From Fidelibacterota bacterium (GTDB lineage Bacteria > Fidelibacterota > UBA8477 > JABMPR01), in assembly GCA_018650445.1 (NCBI GenBank), contig JABIFX010000111.1, positions 1 to 50,519 on the forward strand: 50,519 nt of DNA, in the 5' to 3' direction. The notes below the pieces were generated by a model. That model was not told the origin of the DNA. It saw only the letters and a program-made list of their open reading frames with translations, and searched no databases. Below, piece after piece: positions 1 to 7,484 of the stretch; position 1 is the first letter of the stretch, and each line of letters opens with the position of its first letter. The translations under genes and the position numbers were made by a program.

Positions 1-54
1 ATAGCCCATTTAAGTGCTTAATATTGTATTGAAATGATGGACGATTCTAGATAC

Positions 55-87
55 AAAAAACCCCAGGAACCTTTGTGGTACTGGGAT
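55..87 (-). terminator. Rho-independent terminator after tRNA-Phe
   Basis: On the minus strand an imperfect stem (CCCAG-TACC with GGTTCCTGGG, loop ACAAA) is followed directly by six T residues. It lies 11 bases past the tRNA 3' end, as expected for a tRNA transcript terminator. Confidence 0.6.
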
Positions 88-97
88 TTGAGGGATG

Positions 98-170
98 TGG
101 CCAGGGACGGAATTGAACCGCCGACACGGGGATTTTCAGTCCCCTGCTCTACCGACTGAGCTACCTGGCC
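98..170 (-). tRNA. tRNA-Phe (GAA)
   Basis: The reverse complement folds as a full 73-base cloverleaf. It has a 7-bp acceptor stem GGCCAGG/CCTGGCC with discriminator A, D-arm GCTC-AGTCGGTA-GAGC, anticodon stem GGGGA/TCCCC around loop CTGAAAA (anticodon GAA, phenylalanine), variable loop GTGTC and T-arm with TTCAATT. The 3' CCA is not encoded (the next bases are CAT), so it must be added by the CCA-adding enzyme. Two short hairpins (171-184 and 185-203) sit just 5' of the tRNA, between it and the upstream protease gene, and may be leader or processing structures. Confidence 0.97.
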
Positions 171-240
171 CACTTTTCAAAGTGGCTCATCCTTAAAATG
201 AGCGCGCAATAATAAGATATGAGTCCCCTCACCACAATAG

Positions 241-1062
241 CTAAATTTTGCTAAGGCTATCCAGAGTATAAAATGGTATATCAGACATATGAAAAATGTA
301 GTGCCAACCCATTACATTTCTCGTTCTGCTGATTGAACTGAACAAACCAATGAGCCGCCCATCTTTACTGAGGACCGGAGCACCACTCATTCCCCTCACG
401 GGAATGGCTCCCACTTTTGGCGAGAGAAGACTTGGCCTGGTGAGTGAACGCTCACAGATCACCGCCAGGGGATACACCTCGCCCTCCTCAACTTCAAGGG
501 CATGCACAATTCGATTACTATCATTCAAACCCATGGCACCAGGAAAGCCAAGTAAGTAGACATCTTTACCTGAGTGTCCAGTGGGATCAATTTCTAAGCT
601 TTTTGTCCGGCGTGGGTTAACCGGTTGCAGAATTGCCCAGTCTTGTTTTGAATATTCATCCCGGGTATTTTTCAAAGCTACGACATTAAGAGCGAGCTTC
701 TGACGAGATATGGTTAGAGCTTCTAAGTCAACCAGCTTTCCTGAGTCCACAAAAAATCCATGACCAGCAGTCAGAATAAATTGGCCGCCTGAAATGAAGC
801 TCCCACTCTGCTGAACCCGCTCCTTTTCACCATCTTCGTATTCTATAGTAAGGGTGATAAGGACTGTAGCTGCTAGATTGCTATCCAGCATTTTTCCCAG
901 GGCAGGTTTCGTGTGTAAGACGTACTCAAGCTGTTCATGCCCTGCCGAATACAAGTCACTGATCTCGATTAATTTTTTTTCTTCATCTATACCATCTTGC
1001 CTCGACGGAATTGAACTGCATGCCACCAGTATGAATAAACCCAGGAAAACCAATTTCTGCAT
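241..1062 (-). CDS. Trypsin-like serine protease, predicted lipoprotein
   Basis: This 273-residue protein has an N-terminal lipoprotein signal with a lipobox LVAC (Cys15). It is therefore probably exported and lipid-anchored, then acts in the periplasm or at the outer membrane. The catalytic triad of the chymotrypsin/trypsin fold is visible: His101 in LTAGH, Asp141 in QDWAIL and Ser226 in GMSGAP. There is no PDZ domain, so it is not a Deg/HtrA protein. The start at 1062 gives the intact signal peptide and has GGGGAG upstream; the open frame extends further to 1125 but those residues would spoil the signal. It lies 2 bp downstream of the stop of the membrane-protein gene 1065-1517, so the two are probably co-transcribed. 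The substrate is unknown. Confidence 0.8.
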   Translation of the reverse strand: MQKLVFLGLFILVACSSIPSRQDGIDEEKKLIEISDLYSAGHEQLEYVLHTKPALGKMLDSNLAATVLITLTIEYEDGEKERVQQSGSFISGGQFILTAGHGFFVDSGKLVDLEALTISRQKLALNVVALKNTRDEYSKQDWAILQPVNPRRTKSLEIDPTGHSGKDVYLLGFPGAMGLNDSNRIVHALEVEEGEVYPLAVICERSLTRPSLLSPKVGAIPVRGMSGAPVLSKDGRLIGLFSSISRTRNVMGWHYIFHMSDIPFYTLDSLSKI

Positions 1063-1064
1063 CT

Positions 1065-1517
1065 CTAAAACTTCTCCCCTCGCTGCTCGCGAATTTGACT
1101 TCCTACCGGTCTGATACGTCCCCAAAGACTATAGACCAGGACAATACTTGCTACCACCTGAAACACAGAACACCAGAATCCAGCCTGAGTTGCCATGCTC
1201 TGAGGATAAAACCCCTGTAGAATTTCAACAATGAAGCGCAGGAGGGTAGCCACAGTGAAAACATAGTAACTGGTACGAATAAATGTGGGGTTATAGCTTT
1301 TATCATCCTTTTTGGCTCTGGGGAAAAACCAAACTGCTACACCCAGTATCATCATGAACACGCCACCCATAAGTAAGACATGGGTATGGGCTTGAATCAT
1401 GGTAAACGGCATTGACCAACCAAATGCCCTGGAACCATACATATATAAGCCAGAGAGAAGCCCAAGGACAAAAAATCCGAAAGCTGTTTTTATAAAATAT
1501 CGAGCATTGGTAAACAT
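1065..1517 (-). CDS. Small 4-TM membrane protein resembling heme-copper oxidase subunit I
   Basis: About 150 residues with four hydrophobic segments (roughly 8-28, 40-62, 80-100 and 110-132). The second begins with a histidine pair in QAHTHVLLMGG, followed by VAVWFFPR. This resembles the first helices of cbb3-type oxidase subunit I and NnrS-like proteins, where such histidines bind heme. The length is far below a full oxidase subunit, so it cannot be a complete oxidase. The start at 1517 is preferred because GGAG lies 9 bases upstream; an ATG at 1538 in the same frame has no ribosome site. It is followed after 2 bp by the lipoprotein protease and is divergent from rlmN. Heme binding is inferred from the motif only. 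Confidence 0.6.
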   Translation of the reverse strand: MFTNARYFIKTAFGFFVLGLLSGLYMYGSRAFGWSMPFTMIQAHTHVLLMGGVFMMILGVAVWFFPRAKKDDKSYNPTFIRTSYYVFTVATLLRFIVEILQGFYPQSMATQAGFWCSVFQVVASIVLVYSLWGRIRPVGSQIREQRGEKF

Positions 1518-1625
1518 TTGATGGTTCTCCAAATTCATCGGTTTGAGAGTCTAGCTTTAAAATAGACTTATTTCTCGAATAAAAAGAAGATGTTTCACTC
1601 CTCAACACATCGTGTATTTTCCTGC

Positions 1626-2666
1626 ATGGATAACGAAAAAATTATTCTCAAGAATTTGAGTCAAGCTGAGATGGAGGAATGGGTCCAATCCTTAGGACAC
1701 AAAGCTTTTCGTGGACGTCAATTGTTCCAATGGATCTGGGAAAAAGGGGTCCATAATTTTTCAGAAATGACCAATCTATCCAAAGATTTTATTCAAGAGC
1801 TGGAAGCAAGTAGTCAGCTTGAGCTAACCACCATCCATCAGGTCCAGACCTCAGAGTCCCAGGGAACCTCAAAATTTTTAATTCGTCTAGGTGATGGAAA
1901 ATTCGTTGAAGCTGTCCTCATTCCTGAAGCCAGGCGCGCCACAGTTTGTCTTTCATCACAGGTGGGTTGCGCCCTGGATTGTGACTTTTGTGCCACAGGT
2001 AAAATGGGTTTAAAACGTAATCTCACCTCTGGAGAAATTACTGACCAACTCCTCCATGTCAGACGCTTTAGTGATCGACCCATTACCAATATTGTCTTTA
2101 TGGGTATGGGGGAGCCCTTTCATAATTATGACCAGGTCATCAGAGCGGCAGACATTCTTAATTCAGAATCTGGGTTCTCACACGGCGCCAGGAAAATCAC
2201 TATTTCCACCAGTGGGTTGGTGCCCCAGATTCGTCGCTTTGCCGATGAAGGACACCGCTATAAACTGGCTGTGAGTTTAAATGCCTCTGATGATGAAAGT
2301 CGGACACAAATTATGCCTATCAATAAAAAATGGGATATCGCCGAATTGGTAAAAGCCTGCAAGTACTATACTGAGCTATCCAAGAATATGCTGACCTTCG
2401 AATACGTGCTGATGCAAGGGGTCAATGATGGTATGGGAGATGCCAGGCGTCTGTTGAAAATTGCCAATCAGGTTTTCTGCAAAGTGAATGTGATACCCTA
2501 CAATGAAGTTGCTGAAGGATATTTAAGACCCTCAAAAAAACGAATTGAGAGTTTTCTGGAGGTTCTTGAAGGGGCACGCTTTGGTGTCACCGTTCGCTGG
2601 AGCCAGGGTGATGATATTGATGCAGCCTGTGGTCAATTGAGTACGGCAGCAGTGAGTGAAAATTAA
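1626..2666 (+). CDS. rlmN: Dual-specificity 23S rRNA A2503/tRNA A37 C2-methyltransferase RlmN
   Basis: This is a radical-SAM enzyme that methylates C2 of adenosine 2503 in 23S rRNA and, in many bacteria, A37 of tRNAs. The iron-sulfur motif CX3CX2C is Cys115, Cys119 and Cys122 (CALDCDFC), numbering from the ATG at 1626. The N-terminal helical domain (ELFQW-like RQLFQWIWEKG) precedes it. The C-terminal cysteine in DAACGQL is the methyl-carrying residue of the family. SAM-binding GMGEPFHN and the SLNA strand are also present. Length about 346, normal for RlmN. The frame is open back to an ATG at 1590, but the family N-terminus matches the 1626 start; neither has a clear ribosome site. Confidence 0.95.
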   Translation: MDNEKIILKNLSQAEMEEWVQSLGHKAFRGRQLFQWIWEKGVHNFSEMTNLSKDFIQELEASSQLELTTIHQVQTSESQGTSKFLIRLGDGKFVEAVLIPEARRATVCLSSQVGCALDCDFCATGKMGLKRNLTSGEITDQLLHVRRFSDRPITNIVFMGMGEPFHNYDQVIRAADILNSESGFSHGARKITISTSGLVPQIRRFADEGHRYKLAVSLNASDDESRTQIMPINKKWDIAELVKACKYYTELSKNMLTFEYVLMQGVNDGMGDARRLLKIANQVFCKVNVIPYNEVAEGYLRPSKKRIESFLEVLEGARFGVTVRWSQGDDIDAACGQLSTAAVSEN

Positions 2667-2760
2667 CCAGACTAGAATGAGATAGTTTTTGAAATACCGA
2701 CAATCCAAATTTATCTCCCTCGCGAAGACTTGAAATGAAAAATTCCTACAAGGTATACGA

Positions 2761-3555
2761 ATGAATAGCCAAAAAATAAAAGCAGCAGTTGCATCAATTC
2801 GCGAAAAAGGTGAATTCAAAGCCGAGATTGCACTGGTACTGGGGTCAGGGCTGGGAAACTTTGTGGATGCACTATCCAATACAACACGCATTCCGTTTGC
2901 CGATATTTCTGGTTTCCCAATCTCCACAGTTGAAGGCCATTCTGGTGAATTGGTACATGGCTTTCTGGGGGAAGTTCCAGTACTGGTGAATTCAGGAAGA
3001 GTCCACTTTTACGAAGGCTATACACTGGAACAGGTCATTTACCCAATTCAGATCCTGAAGGCCCTGGGTGCCAGCACCATCATTTTAACAAATGCCGCTG
3101 GAAGTATCCGAGAAGACTACGCCCCAGGAGATCTCATGCTCATTACAAAACTGCTGAACCAGACCGGATATTCCGTCTACCCGTCCAATACAGAACCAGC
3201 CAATATTTTTAGCCCTGAGCTTATGGATACAGTCAAACAGGTGGCCCAGCGAGCTTCTGTTCCCTTGAAAATAGGCTCTTATGCCGGATTGAATGGGCCG
3301 TCCTACGAGACACCTGCTGAAATTCGCTTTCTAAGGATGAAAGCAGCAGATGCTGTGGGCATGTCCACTGTCCACGAAAGTATGGCTGCCATACAGCAGA
3401 ACATGCAGGTTCTGGGGATCAGTTGCCTCACCAATTATGCTGCTGGAATTTTGGATCAACCCCTGAATCATGAAGAGGTCATGGATACTGGTATTCGAGT
3501 GCGTGAAGATTTTGCTAAATTACTCAGCGAATTGGTTCAAGAATTAAGCATTTAA
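2761..3555 (+). CDS. punA: Purine nucleoside phosphorylase (trimeric PNP type)
   Basis: This enzyme splits purine nucleosides with phosphate into base and ribose-1-phosphate, for purine salvage. Family landmarks run in order: phosphate-loop GSGLG near residue 29, GHSG, the RVHFYEG motif, NAAGS, the base-site GPSYETPAEIRF and VGMST, and a TNYAAG segment. The 264-residue length matches the homotrimeric inosine/guanosine class (PunA/XapA). The canonical MSTVPE is MSTVHE here, a small change beside the active site. AAGG precedes the ATG by 9 bases. It stands alone on the plus strand between rlmN and the PDZ-barrel gene, with a strong inverted repeat about 100 bp after its stop. Confidence 0.93.
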   Translation: MNSQKIKAAVASIREKGEFKAEIALVLGSGLGNFVDALSNTTRIPFADISGFPISTVEGHSGELVHGFLGEVPVLVNSGRVHFYEGYTLEQVIYPIQILKALGASTIILTNAAGSIREDYAPGDLMLITKLLNQTGYSVYPSNTEPANIFSPELMDTVKQVAQRASVPLKIGSYAGLNGPSYETPAEIRFLRMKAADAVGMSTVHESMAAIQQNMQVLGISCLTNYAAGILDQPLNHEEVMDTGIRVREDFAKLLSELVQELSI

Positions 3556-3657
3556 ATTCATGAGTTAATTCTTCACCAATAGCCCAGTAGTCAAGCGTTT
3601 CCGAGCTTTTACCACTCCAAATAGAGTAAAAGAATTTCTAATTAAAAACAGGCGCAT

Positions 3658-3689
3658 ATCATTCTGATATGGCGCTATATCAGAATGAT
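3658..3689. repeat. 13-bp perfect inverted repeat with 6-base loop
   Basis: The arms ATCATTCTGATAT (3658-3670) and ATATCAGAATGAT (3677-3689) are exact complements around GGCGCT. No T-run follows on either strand, so it is not a standard rho-independent terminator. It could be a dyad operator for the downstream PDZ-barrel gene or a 3'-end stabilising stem for the nucleoside phosphorylase mRNA. Confidence 0.85.
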
Positions 3690-3870
3690 GCTAAATTGAT
3701 CCCATGATACCTGACAAAATGTACTCATTCTGGAAGTATAAGAGACTAATATTACTGCGACTTATCGTATGTTCATTTCATTGTGGCATGGCAATTGTCC
3801 TTAAGGTGAGCAATTGAAAATGGAAGAATCAATGAAAATGAAAAACGATAGATTAGAAAGGACCCCGAAA

Positions 3871-5193
3871 ATGACTAAAACGACAGATCATCTGGCAGCC
3901 TGGAGTAACCTCTCCGGAACATTGATCGCCTTAGGAAGCCGTGGAGCTTTGGCGATAGTGATGACATTTGCAGTCTCACTACTGATCGCAAGCCCCGCTT
4001 TTGCAGAGGGTGGAACCAAAATCAAAATCGACATAGGTCAAGACCTGGAAGAGGAGCTTGAAGATGTGGCCATGGAGGTGCAAGAAGCCCTCGATGAAAT
4101 TGGCGTGGAGACAGGCATCATGATCCACATCGATGATGACAATGAATCACGACCAAAATTGGGCGTTTATTTGAGTGACATGGATTTCGAAGATGCCTAC
4201 AAAATGCGCTACCCATATGCCCATGGCGTATTGGTAAATGGTACCGTCAATAATGGAGCCGCAGATAAAGCAGGGATGATCGAAGATGATATCATCATGT
4301 TTTTTGACGGATCCAAAGTACGCTATGAGGATCACCTCGTACGTTTAATCCGCAGCAAGGATTTTGGCGATAAGGTAAGTGTGGTATACTGGAGAGATGA
4401 AGCCATCGATTCTACAGTAGCAACATTTGTAGCACCTGTGAAGAAAGAAAAAGAAGCTCAGTTGAAAATGACTGGCAAAGATAAAAAAGAGAAAAAACGT
4501 AAAAACTCCCGTGGCTATGGCGGTGGTGGTTTCACTCCCATGCTGGTTCAGGATGAGTTTGTAGACGTTGCTACGCTTATGACCGAACTTGGTTTGACCT
4601 CGACACCTTTCCGCTCTGAAGGCATCGTGTTGTGGGGTGGCTCAGGTCAAGGTTATGTTGGAAACGGTTGGTTTCTGGGTGGATTCGGTAATGGTGGTGG
4701 ATTAGCCAATACTGTGAGCTATCCATTAAATGATGGTACAACCAACACAGTTGATCGCGATATTACTTTCGCCATGGGTTTTGCTGGACTGACAATTGAA
4801 AAAAGACTTGCTCCTTTTTCATGGGCAGTTCTTGGTGGAGGAGTTGGAATCGGTGGAGGTGGAATCGATTTAAGCGTCACACAGCGTGATGGAGAATTTA
4901 CCTGGGTAGGTCTTGGAACAGAACTTTTGAATACCAAAAGTACCACAGTGAATTTTTCAAAGAACTATGCCATTGTTCATCCCCGAGCCAGTGTTATGTT
5001 CAAATTGACCAGCTGGATGAGATTGAAAGCTGAATATGGCTACCTGTATGGATATGCTTTCACTGACGGTTGGAAAACAACCCTGGGTGGTGGTAATCTA
5101 GATGAAAGAGATAATGCCTATGAATTGGTAGGCAGTCCTGACACTGAGTTGCAAGCAAGTACGCTCTCACTAGGTCTCTGGTTTGGTTTCTAA
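3871..5193 (+). CDS. Exported PDZ-domain protein fused to a C-terminal beta-barrel
   Basis: The protein has a hydrophobic export segment ending ASPAFA. An acidic helical stretch, rich in E and D, follows. Next comes a PDZ domain (about residues 94-186: LGVYLSD, then GTVNNGAADKAGM and DIIMFFDG), a lysine-rich linker (about 190-213) and roughly 220 residues of glycine- and aromatic-rich alternating strands. The chain ends LGLWFGF; a C-terminal aromatic is the usual outer-membrane beta-signal. I infer an outer-membrane protein with a periplasmic PDZ domain; there is no protease triad. The start at 3871 has AAAGGA 8 bases upstream. The frame is open to a TTG at 3814, itself preceded by AAGGTGAG, so an extra 19 residues are possible. 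No precise family is recognised. Confidence 0.7.
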   Translation: MTKTTDHLAAWSNLSGTLIALGSRGALAIVMTFAVSLLIASPAFAEGGTKIKIDIGQDLEEELEDVAMEVQEALDEIGVETGIMIHIDDDNESRPKLGVYLSDMDFEDAYKMRYPYAHGVLVNGTVNNGAADKAGMIEDDIIMFFDGSKVRYEDHLVRLIRSKDFGDKVSVVYWRDEAIDSTVATFVAPVKKEKEAQLKMTGKDKKEKKRKNSRGYGGGGFTPMLVQDEFVDVATLMTELGLTSTPFRSEGIVLWGGSGQGYVGNGWFLGGFGNGGGLANTVSYPLNDGTTNTVDRDITFAMGFAGLTIEKRLAPFSWAVLGGGVGIGGGGIDLSVTQRDGEFTWVGLGTELLNTKSTTVNFSKNYAIVHPRASVMFKLTSWMRLKAEYGYLYGYAFTDGWKTTLGGGNLDERDNAYELVGSPDTELQASTLSLGLWFGF

Positions 5194-5216
5194 GCTGAAC
5201 TAAATAATTGAATCTC

Positions 5217-5257
5217 ATGATGCCGATATCTAAGCGATGTCGGCATCATGGTTTTTT
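5217..5257 (+). terminator. Rho-independent terminator after PDZ-barrel gene
   Basis: A long stem (ATGATGCCGATAT with ATGTCGGCATCAT) closes a short loop and is followed by GG and six T residues. It lies 24 bp after the stop codon and separates this gene from the downstream small secreted protein. Confidence 0.9.
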
Positions 5258-5273
5258 ACAATAGGCAGAAAAT

Positions 5274-5618
5274 ATGAAAATGATATTCAGAAATATTGGT
5301 TTGATGCTCCTGGTGGTTTCACCATTATTTTCAGCCCTGCTTACCAATGATCTGGAAGTGATATCTCCAACCGGGATACCCCTGTCACGGGATTATTGTA
5401 AACAAATGTTCTTCACGCCTAGCTCAAGCTATTCAATTACCATTCGCTTCATCGAGACACCGATGGGCGTTTTACTTGTTAGGGAACACAGGAAGGGTGG
5501 GATCGTACAGCAATCTCACTCCATCATTAACCCTGCGACAAGTCTAGTTATTTTTAAATCTTCCTCAGGAAATGTACATGAAGAAGATATTACCAAAAAG
5601 AATGTAAATCTGGAATAA
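5274..5618 (+). CDS. Small secreted protein, unknown function
   Basis: 114 residues. The first 20 or so form a signal peptide (MKMIFRNIG, then a hydrophobic core LMLLVVSPLFSA). The mature part is mixed beta-rich sequence with one cysteine and no motif I recognise. AGG lies upstream of the ATG. It starts 17 bp after the preceding terminator and ends 76 bp before the DUF4390-like gene, so it may open the operon containing the two-component pair. No function can be assigned. Confidence 0.6.
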   Translation: MKMIFRNIGLMLLVVSPLFSALLTNDLEVISPTGIPLSRDYCKQMFFTPSSSYSITIRFIETPMGVLLVREHRKGGIVQQSHSIINPATSLVIFKSSSGNVHEEDITKKNVNLE

Positions 5619-5694
5619 CCAGTAAACCCAAGTAGGCGACATCAGACAATGACACTCACGATGCACCTCAAGCTAGATCTACAGAAAGACCTTC

Positions 5695-6267
5695 ATGTTT
5701 CAGTTTCTATCTGAAAAACTGGGTGCTGGTGCACTCATTGTTTCTCAGCTGTTGCTGACGGCATTTGTTGGAACCGATCCCTACTTTCAGGATGTGAATC
5801 TTGAAGTCAAAGGTGATCGGCTTTTCTGTTCTGCGACACTCATGGAAAGTTTTACTCCAGATCTTGATATGCTGCTCCAATCTGGTGATACGGTCATTAT
5901 TCATTTTGAGATAGATTTGGTGAATGCATCAAATGACTCTATCGTAGCAATGGCTAACTGGCAGCACCACTTCCGCTATTCGCTTCTAGAAGATGATTAT
6001 GACGTCTACCGTAGCGAGGTTGATGAAACCCTGCAGGTTTACTCACTGGAAGCAGCAAAAGAGGAGTGGATTAAAATTGAAAATGCTTTATTCTGTAGGA
6101 TGCGAGTAATGGAAGATGACCAGTTCTATTACTTGAGGATTTCTGCCTTTATGGAGGAAATGGATATGCCTGGCATTACAGACCGAATTAATCTCATGTC
6201 ATTTTGGAATCGAATCAAACCCATTCATATCTCTGAACGTTTTGAGAAAAGGCAGTTGGTGCTGTGA
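5695..6267 (+). CDS. DUF4390-like exported protein
   Basis: 190 residues with a hydrophobic N-terminus (about 8-25) that could be a signal peptide or anchor. A beta-rich body follows, with paired aromatic and charged positions (HHFRYSLLEDDYDVYR) and a conserved-looking LMSFWNRIKP segment near the end. The overall shape and the position directly before an NtrY-like kinase fit the DUF4390 family. In proteobacteria that family precedes NtrY/NtrX-type pairs. Its stop codon overlaps the GTG start of the kinase, implying translational coupling and a linked role, perhaps in sensing at the envelope. The family assignment is moderate; no biochemical role is known to me. Confidence 0.6.
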   Translation: MFQFLSEKLGAGALIVSQLLLTAFVGTDPYFQDVNLEVKGDRLFCSATLMESFTPDLDMLLQSGDTVIIHFEIDLVNASNDSIVAMANWQHHFRYSLLEDDYDVYRSEVDETLQVYSLEAAKEEWIKIENALFCRMRVMEDDQFYYLRISAFMEEMDMPGITDRINLMSFWNRIKPIHISERFEKRQLVL

Positions 6268-7484
6268 AATTTAAAGCGCCCTCATTCAGGATCCAGATTA
6301 TGGTTCTAGTCAGCCTGGTAACATTAATTGCGGCCATGCTTTTGCGGGACTTTTTCATCAGCAATCTCGCCTCATATCAGGATCAGATTACCGATTTGTC
6401 CACCAAGGAAAAAGTCCGAGAAATACATAAATCTTATAGCACCATCCTTGATTCCACCACTCTCGTTGTTTTCAATCAAGAGATTGAAGGCGTACTCAGG
6501 GATTTGCATAAAATTGATATTGCTGGTGATTTTTATAGTCGGGATATCAAACGATACTCCATTGGTATCGTCATCGTCATGATCATCCTCACGGGAAGTA
6601 TCTTCCTGTTTCTATTTATGATAATTACACGTCCCTTGACACGTCTACTTTCAGCTACTGAACAGTTGAAGGGGGGAGACTTTAATTTTAAAATAAAAGA
6701 GAGTGCTTACTCCCCATTGAATGGCCTTATCATCGCATTCAACAACATGGTTTTTGAACTCAATCAAAGTAAAGAACGCTTGATCGAGGCTGAGAAACAG
6801 ACGATCTGGCAAGAGATGGCCCAGGCCATGGCTCACGAAATAAAAAATCCTTTAACACCTATTCGTCTGGCTGCTCAACGGCTGGAAATGAAGTATTATG
6901 AAAAAGCTGAAAACCTCCCCGAAATACTGGAAAAATCATTGAGGATCGTCAATGAAGAGGTGGACAATCTTCAATCTTTGGTAAATGCCTTCTCTGGCTT
7001 TGCAAAAATGCCTGAGGCACAATTTGATAACTATGACCTGAATCAACAATTACGCGATATCTCTGATCAGTACTCCGATGATGCTACAATTGATCTGAAT
7101 CTGGATGAAAATCTGAGGGAGGTCTTTGCTGATACCATGCAGATGAAGCAAGTACTGGTGAATTTGATCCAGAACGCCATTCAAGCCTGTGATGAAGAGC
7201 CCCATATTGAAGTCTCCACAATGGTTCAGAACCTATCCTGTACCATTGGTATTAAGGATCATGGCAAGGGGATTTCTGAGATTGATCTTACCAAGATATT
7301 TGAGCCTTATTTCACCACCAAGAAAAAGGGAACTGGTCTTGGATTGGCGATAACTCGGCGCATTATGAGACAACATGGCGGTGACATAACAGTGACCAGT
7401 GTTCTCGGTGAGGGCTCCACATTTTTGATTAGTTTGCCCTGTAACAGGGAAATCGAGCAACAATTAACCAAGGGAAATGGATAG
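6264..7484 (+). CDS. NtrY-like membrane sensor histidine kinase
   Basis: This is the membrane kinase of a two-component system. TM1 is about residues 10-28, a short periplasmic loop follows, and TM2 is about 97-119. A HAMP linker begins ITRPLTRL. The HisKA domain carries phospho-acceptor His191 in AMAHEIKNPLTPI, and the ATPase domain has the N-box NLIQNAIQA, DHGKGIS and GTGLGLAITRR. Unlike classic NtrY there is no PAS domain and the sensor loop is short. The start is GTG at 6264, overlapping the stop of the DUF4390-like gene. The 3' end overlaps the regulator gene, so the three genes form one coupled unit. The signal sensed is unknown. Confidence 0.88.
   Translation: MKFKAPSFRIQIMVLVSLVTLIAAMLLRDFFISNLASYQDQITDLSTKEKVREIHKSYSTILDSTTLVVFNQEIEGVLRDLHKIDIAGDFYSRDIKRYSIGIVIVMIILTGSIFLFLFMIITRPLTRLLSATEQLKGGDFNFKIKESAYSPLNGLIIAFNNMVFELNQSKERLIEAEKQTIWQEMAQAMAHEIKNPLTPIRLAAQRLEMKYYEKAENLPEILEKSLRIVNEEVDNLQSLVNAFSGFAKMPEAQFDNYDLNQQLRDISDQYSDDATIDLNLDENLREVFADTMQMKQVLVNLIQNAIQACDEEPHIEVSTMVQNLSCTIGIKDHGKGISEIDLTKIFEPYFTTKKKGTGLGLAITRRIMRQHGGDITVTSVLGEGSTFLISLPCNREIEQQLTKGNG

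Noticed and set aside
241-1062. Deg/HtrA identity for the lipoprotein serine protease
   Set aside because: It has the triad but no PDZ domain and different motif context, unlike the true DegP at 43023-44456.
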